Assembly: GCA_023150835.1 (NCBI GenBank)
Contig: JAKLKB010000034.1
Span: 1-49,419, forward strand
Direction: 5' to 3'
DNA length: 49,419 nucleotides
Source: Myxococcota bacterium
GTDB lineage: Bacteria; Myxococcota_C; UBA6777
The notes beneath the pieces are model-generated. The model ran no database searches, was not told the DNA's origin, and was given only the letters and a program-made list of their open reading frames with translations. This document shows positions 45,774-49,419 of the stretch, piece after piece. A program made the position numbers and the translations under genes. Positions within the stretch are counted from its first letter, which is position 1. Each line of letters starts with the position of its first letter.

Positions 45774-46047
45774 CTCCGCCTCTCCTCACAACGCAACGCA
45801 ACGCACCGAAAATCTGCCCCGTCTGCTCTTTCTTCGCGGTGTCTTTCCGCGTTTTCTCAAACACCTGCCTTTTTGCATCTTCCCCGAAAAGACTGTCTCC
45901 GCAAAGACTTCACTCGACCAAACCTAAAAAGACTTTCTGCTCAACCCGCTCCATGCGCTCACTCCCGTTGGAACAATTACTGCCCTATCGCCCTCCGTCG
46001 CAACAAAACAAAACAACGCGACCAACAACCCTTTGGAGAAACGAACC

Positions 46048-46311
46048 ATGAAAGCCAAGCAAAAAAACATCACCCCCCACAACGAAGAAACCCTGATCCC
46101 TGAGATCGATCCAACCCACGACGACAACGCAACACGCCCCGAACGCACTCGACAAGCTGTCTACACCATCATCGAACGCGAAAACAGCGATCGCGGCTAC
46201 TGGCTGCGCGTCGGAACCGCCTTCTTCAACCGCGACAACTCACTCACTGTCTACCTCAACGCTCTCCCCACCAACAGCCGGCTCCACATCCGTGATGAAC
46301 CGGCCGCATAA
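46048..46311 (+). CDS. small conserved protein, unknown function
   Basis: This encodes 87 aa. The ATG at 46048 follows GGAG at 9 nt. The N-terminal half is polar and probably disordered. The C-terminal half contains YTIIERENSDRGYWLRVGTA and FFNRDNSLTVYLNALPTNSR followed by LHIRD. This is a compact beta pattern I know from small Myxococcota proteins annotated hypothetical, where (R/G)xGxAFxNxDGSxxxxLxAxPxxxxLxIRD is conserved. No signal peptide. It is 152 bp before the ComEA-like gene. Confidence 0.7.
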   Translation: MKAKQKNITPHNEETLIPEIDPTHDDNATRPERTRQAVYTIIERENSDRGYWLRVGTAFFNRDNSLTVYLNALPTNSRLHIRDEPAA

Positions 46312-46463
46312 TCCGACATCGACAACAACGGCTACTCTCAAAATATCTACGTCGGATGTCTCGCTCTAAATGACCGACCATCCAACCACAATCAACCCTG
46401 TTCCCTTAACAAACCCTGCACTTCGGGCAAGATCGCCCTCACACCCAAAAAGGAGTTTTTCCC

Positions 46464-46805
46464 ATGAAAACCATGAAAACCACCGCCGCTCTCTTCTTCT
46501 CCGCCATCGCTCTGTTTCATCTCTGCCTTCTGATGGCCCCTTCGGCCCACGCACGTGGTGGAAAACCACCGATCGAAGGTGTCATCAACCTGAACACCGC
46601 CACCCTCGAACAACTGACGCTGCTCCCGCGCATCGGGCGAAAAAAAGCACAGCGTGTCCTTGACTACCGTAAAAAAAACACCCAGTTCAAAAATCCTCAA
46701 GAGATCACTCGCGTCAAAGGTATCGGATACAAGACCTTTTTACGCCTCAAACCCCACCTCACCACCACACAAAAAACCAACGTACGACTCCGCGAAAAAC
46801 GCTGA
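46464..46805 (+). CDS. secreted ComEA-like helix-hairpin-helix protein
   Basis: This encodes 113 aa. AAAGGAG stands before the ATG. A signal peptide (MKTTAALFFSAIALFHLCLL) ends at APSAHA. The rest is a double HhH DNA-binding domain: VINLNTATLEQLTLLPRIGR, KKAQRVLDYRKKN, then FKNPQEITRVKGIGYKTFLR. This is the ComEA-type fold that binds incoming DNA in the periplasm during natural transformation. Other competence genes are absent here, so the role may be different. The basic C-terminal tail (KTNVRLREKR) fits DNA binding. Confidence 0.88.
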   Translation: MKTMKTTAALFFSAIALFHLCLLMAPSAHARGGKPPIEGVINLNTATLEQLTLLPRIGRKKAQRVLDYRKKNTQFKNPQEITRVKGIGYKTFLRLKPHLTTTQKTNVRLREKR

Positions 46806-46904
46806 TCTGTTTCGCACCCACGCCGTCCAACAAAATCACTTCACCCGAGCTCCACCCCCCCCCCAAAAACGCGGCCTCCCACCCTCCCAAGCCTTCGGCC
46901 TTTT

Positions 46905-47546
46905 CTAACGCCGTGGCAACAGTCGCACATTCGGGGCTGTTGCATAACTCGGTATATCCGGCCCGTCCACACACCTCAGCGCTTTCCAGTTCTCCACATC
47001 CCCAACCCGCTTACAACCGCGCTGCGAGAGCCGCTCACTCATCCGCAACCACAACTCTGATGTCGCATACACATCACTCATCGCTTGATGTGCCGTCAAT
47101 GGAATCCGCAGATGCTCCGCCAACACACTCAACTTGTGAGATTCCAACCGATACATCTGCCGCGCAAGAGGCAACGTATCGATCGCCATCAGACCCGGAC
47201 TAACACCCACAGCTTCCTGTAGATGTTGCTGCAACACAGGAATATCGAACGTAAAAATATTGTGCCCCACCAGCACTGCATCTCGCAACAAGTGCAAAAA
47301 ACTCGCGCACACTTGCGCAAAAGACGGAGCAGCCGCCACCATCGCATTGTCGATCTGATGCACCTTCGACGCCATCCAAGGAATCGGTATCCCGGGATCG
47401 ATCAACGTCTGCCACTCCTCCACAGGTTCCCACCCCTCCAAACGCACCGCCGCGATCTCCACGATCCGCGCCCCTTTCCCAAATCCCGTCGTCTCCACAT
47501 CAAAAACCACATACCTACCTTGTTCCAACAACGCCTCCAGCGGCAT
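46905..47546 (-). CDS. DEDDh-family 3'-5' exonuclease (DnaQ-like)
   Basis: This encodes 213 aa. All DEDDh residues are visible: Asp16 and Glu18 in VVFDVETTG, Asp101 in GHNIFTFD, and His153/Asp158 in TAHQAMSDV. It should remove nucleotides from DNA or RNA 3' ends; the family includes DNA polymerase III epsilon and the PolC-like proofreading exonucleases. It lacks the polymerase- or UvrC-like extensions. The ATG has GGGAGG at 6 nt. The C-terminal ~40 residues are not family-typical. It converges on the ComEA-like gene. Confidence 0.9.
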   Translation of the reverse strand: MPLEALLEQGRYVVFDVETTGFGKGARIVEIAAVRLEGWEPVEEWQTLIDPGIPIPWMASKVHQIDNAMVAAAPSFAQVCASFLHLLRDAVLVGHNIFTFDIPVLQQHLQEAVGVSPGLMAIDTLPLARQMYRLESHKLSVLAEHLRIPLTAHQAMSDVYATSELWLRMSERLSQRGCKRVGDVENWKALRCVDGPDIPSYATAPNVRLLPRR

Positions 47547-47650
47547 CTTTCACCTCCCATCCTAGCCTTCAACACTCGCTCCCTCTCTCTTCCTCCCTTG
47601 CTTCCGACTTCTACGCTCACTTACCCCCAACTCCCACCCAACGCCACGCC

Positions 47651-47763
47651 CGCTCCTTCACAAAACCCCGCTCTCTCCTACCACTCTCGCTCCTTCACAA
47701 GATTCCGCACTCTCTCCTGCCACCCCCGCTCCTTAACAAGATTCCGCACTCTCCACAAGCCTC
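47651..47763. repeat. 37-39-bp direct repeat, three copies, in a 488-bp spacer
   Basis: CGCTCCTTCACAA units start at 47651, 47688 and 47727, spaced by CTCTCTCCTRCCAC segments. Later copies share AAGATTCCGCACTCTC. The array sits between the exonuclease and the divergent kinase. An open frame on the minus strand (47678-48019) runs through it but has no ribosome-binding site. I see nothing else in the rest of the spacer. Confidence 0.75.
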
Positions 47764-48034
47764 GCCCTCCACCAACCACCCCCTCCCTCACTTCTCGCCC
47801 GCGTCGAGAGCAATGTTGACAAGCCGCCTGCCATTGGGTACGCTCTCCTAGCAACACGCAGCGATCTTTAACCAGAGCGCTCTTTGGCGCGCTTCGTTCG
47901 TGCGGTTCATCACATACGTTATCCCCTGTCCTTCCCATCCACAAACCAACGAAGGACGCCGCTGCAACGAGCCCCACACCCAACTCGAATCTCCACGCTC
48001 TTTTCGAGCCTCTGGACATCTAAGGACGGGCGCA

Positions 48035-49419
48035 GTGAAAAAACCTATTCCTTTCGGCAAATATTTCTTGATGGACCGCATCGCCGTCGGTGGCATGGCC
48101 GAGGTCTTCAAGGGCAAAACCTTTGGCGTCCAAAGCTTCGAACGCACCGTCGCCCTCAAGCGCATCTTGCCCAATATCGCGGAAGATCAAGAATTCATCA
48201 CCATGTTCATCGACGAAGCCAAGATCGCTGTCCAACTCAGCCATCCCAACATCGCTCAAATCTTTGAACTCGGCGAAGTCGATCACACCTACTTTATCGC
48301 CATGGAATACGTCCAAGGCCGCGATCTCCGCACCATCTTCGATCGCGCCAAACGCCAAAAAGGACCCATCGTCACACCTCAGATGGCCGCCTACGTTATG
48401 GCCAAAGCCTGCGAAGGTCTCGATTACGCCCACCGAAAACGCGACAACAGCGACCAACCCCTCCATATCGTCCACCGCGACGTCTCCCCCCAAAACGTCC
48501 TCGTCTCCTACGACGGCGATGTCAAGATCATCGACTTTGGCGTCGCCAAAGCCCAAAGCAAATCCACCCGTACACAAGCCGGCATCCTCAAAGGCAAATT
48601 CGGCTACATGTCCCCCGAACAAGTCCAAGGACTCCCCCTCGATCAACGCTCCGACGTCTTCAGCATCGGCATCGTCTTGCACGAGATCCTCACCGGACAA
48701 CGCTTGTTCGTCGGCGAAAGCGACTTCCACACCCTCGAAAAGATCCGCAAAGCTGAAGCCGTCCCTCCCAGTCGCATCAACCCCCAAGTCCCCCAACAAC
48801 TCGATGCCATCGTCATGAAGGCCCTCGCTCGCGATCTCCATATCCGCTACCAATACGCCAGCGAGATGCAAGAAGACCTTCAACGCTTCCTCTACACCAT
48901 GAACCCCGTCTTCTCACGGCGCGATCTCGCCAACTATATGCAACACGCCTTTGAAGCCGATATCGCTCGCGAAAAACAACGCACCACCGAATACGACCTC
49001 TTCTTCGCCTCCATGCAACAAGGCACCCTCCCACAACAAGCCCTCCAAACACCCACAGGCTCGTGGCATCCACAACCCGCCGAACCCTTCTCCTCCTCTG
49101 GCTCCTTTAGCGGCTCACATCCCGCAGGACACCCCGGTGCCGCATATTCCGGCTCCCTCGCCGCTCCCGCTCCCGCTTACGCCTCTCCCCATCCCTCTTT
49201 CGTCGGACAACAACCCCAAGCCTACGTTCCCGCCGACGACGATCCCACCTCCTTCGATCCACAAGCCCTCCAACAACCCAGCCCCTCCCGCTCCAACTCC
49301 CCCCTCTCTTCGCCCTTTAGCCCCCCTCCAAGCAAACAATACCTCACAGGCGACAGCTTCCAAGGCCCTCCCCCCCCCGCACCTCGATCCTCAAATCACG
49401 GCGAAGACGAAGGCTCGCC
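48035..49419 (+). CDS. Ser/Thr protein kinase, 3' end outside the window
   Basis: The GTG at 48035 follows AAGGA at 8 nt; 461 codons are present and no stop occurs before the window ends. The kinase domain spans about residues 5-275: glycine-rich loop IAVGGMAEVF, ATP Lys in TVALKRI, Glu in IDEAKIA, catalytic loop HRDVSPQN, DFGVAK and GYMSPEQ. This catalytic loop with Ser-Pro-Gln in place of Lys-Pro-Glu is typical of Myxococcota kinases. After the kinase comes a long Pro/Ser/Gln-rich linker, probably leading to a TM or sensory domain further on. Unlike the two remnants near 24 kb, it is intact. Confidence 0.93.
   Translation, partial: MKKPIPFGKYFLMDRIAVGGMAEVFKGKTFGVQSFERTVALKRILPNIAEDQEFITMFIDEAKIAVQLSHPNIAQIFELGEVDHTYFIAMEYVQGRDLRTIFDRAKRQKGPIVTPQMAAYVMAKACEGLDYAHRKRDNSDQPLHIVHRDVSPQNVLVSYDGDVKIIDFGVAKAQSKSTRTQAGILKGKFGYMSPEQVQGLPLDQRSDVFSIGIVLHEILTGQRLFVGESDFHTLEKIRKAEAVPPSRINPQVPQQLDAIVMKALARDLHIRYQYASEMQEDLQRFLYTMNPVFSRRDLANYMQHAFEADIAREKQRTTEYDLFFASMQQGTLPQQALQTPTGSWHPQPAEPFSSSGSFSGSHPAGHPGAAYSGSLAAPAPAYASPHPSFVGQQPQAYVPADDDPTSFDPQALQQPSPSRSNSPLSSPFSPPPSKQYLTGDSFQGPPPPAPRSSNHGEDEGS

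Noticed and set aside
47678-48019. Minus-strand ORF of 113 codons with a hydrophobic N-terminus
   Set aside because: It has no ribosome-binding site, its C-terminus is made of the direct repeat, and the composition looks non-coding. I leave it as unlikely.

Overview
The window looks like a chromosomal segment of a free-living Gram-negative bacterium of the Myxococcota / former Deltaproteobacteria type. I infer this from the gene families, not from any marker gene. The clues are a Ser/Thr kinase with an HRDVSPQN catalytic loop, many lipoproteins with clear lipoboxes, Cys-rich secreted proteins, an ECF sigma/FecR pair, a PATAN-like response regulator and an alpha-2-macroglobulin-like protein. 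I see no insertion sequence, prophage, CRISPR array or replication origin.

Layout. (1) 1-3.3 kb: a Cys-rich lipoprotein, a response-regulator-like protein and two repeat-rich spacers, one of them a 42-bp minisatellite. (2) 3.5-9.5 kb: a complete pyruvate dehydrogenase operon made of a homodimeric E1, a single-lipoyl E2 and an E3 with its own N-terminal lipoyl domain. A convergent alpha/beta hydrolase closes it. (3) 10.7-20.7 kb: an apparent IF2N-like/CBM20 protein, then a minus-strand unit of ECF sigma factor, FecR-like regulator and a Kazal + VWC-like multidomain lipoprotein, followed by a second, longer Kazal protein. An outer-membrane-like protein with a 9-bp microsatellite linker and a third, small VWC-like secreted protein follow. 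(4) 20.8-22.1 kb: an enoyl-CoA isomerase/hydratase and a tRNA cluster (Gly-Cys-Gly) with a recognisable promoter and terminator. (5) 22.1-24.6 kb: a decayed zone with two broken Ser/Thr kinase genes and two small envelope proteins. (6) 24.7-36.2 kb: a GT-C glycosyltransferase, then a large minus-strand envelope group (AMIN-like protein, alpha-2-macroglobulin-like protein, large secreted protein) and three further genes, two of them lipoproteins. (7) 36.5-43.3 kb: exopolysaccharide genes (Wzz/BY-kinase and O-antigen-ligase/TPR protein) with an M19 dipeptidase between them. (8) 43.5-49.4 kb: a DsbD-alpha-like secreted protein, a short-chain fatty acid transporter, a small conserved protein, a ComEA-like HhH protein, a DEDDh exonuclease and the 5' part of a Ser/Thr kinase.

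Two themes run through the window. First, the envelope and secreted repertoire is rich in folds known from protease control (Kazal, VWC/pacifastin-like, alpha-2-macroglobulin). The first Kazal gene sits 12 bp behind an ECF sigma/FecR pair. Second, repeats are abundant. A mosaic dispersed repeat family occurs in at least six intergenic places, once replacing the 5' end of a kinase gene. Several in-frame minisatellites (units of 9, 21, 24, 27 and 42 bp) lie in or beside genes.
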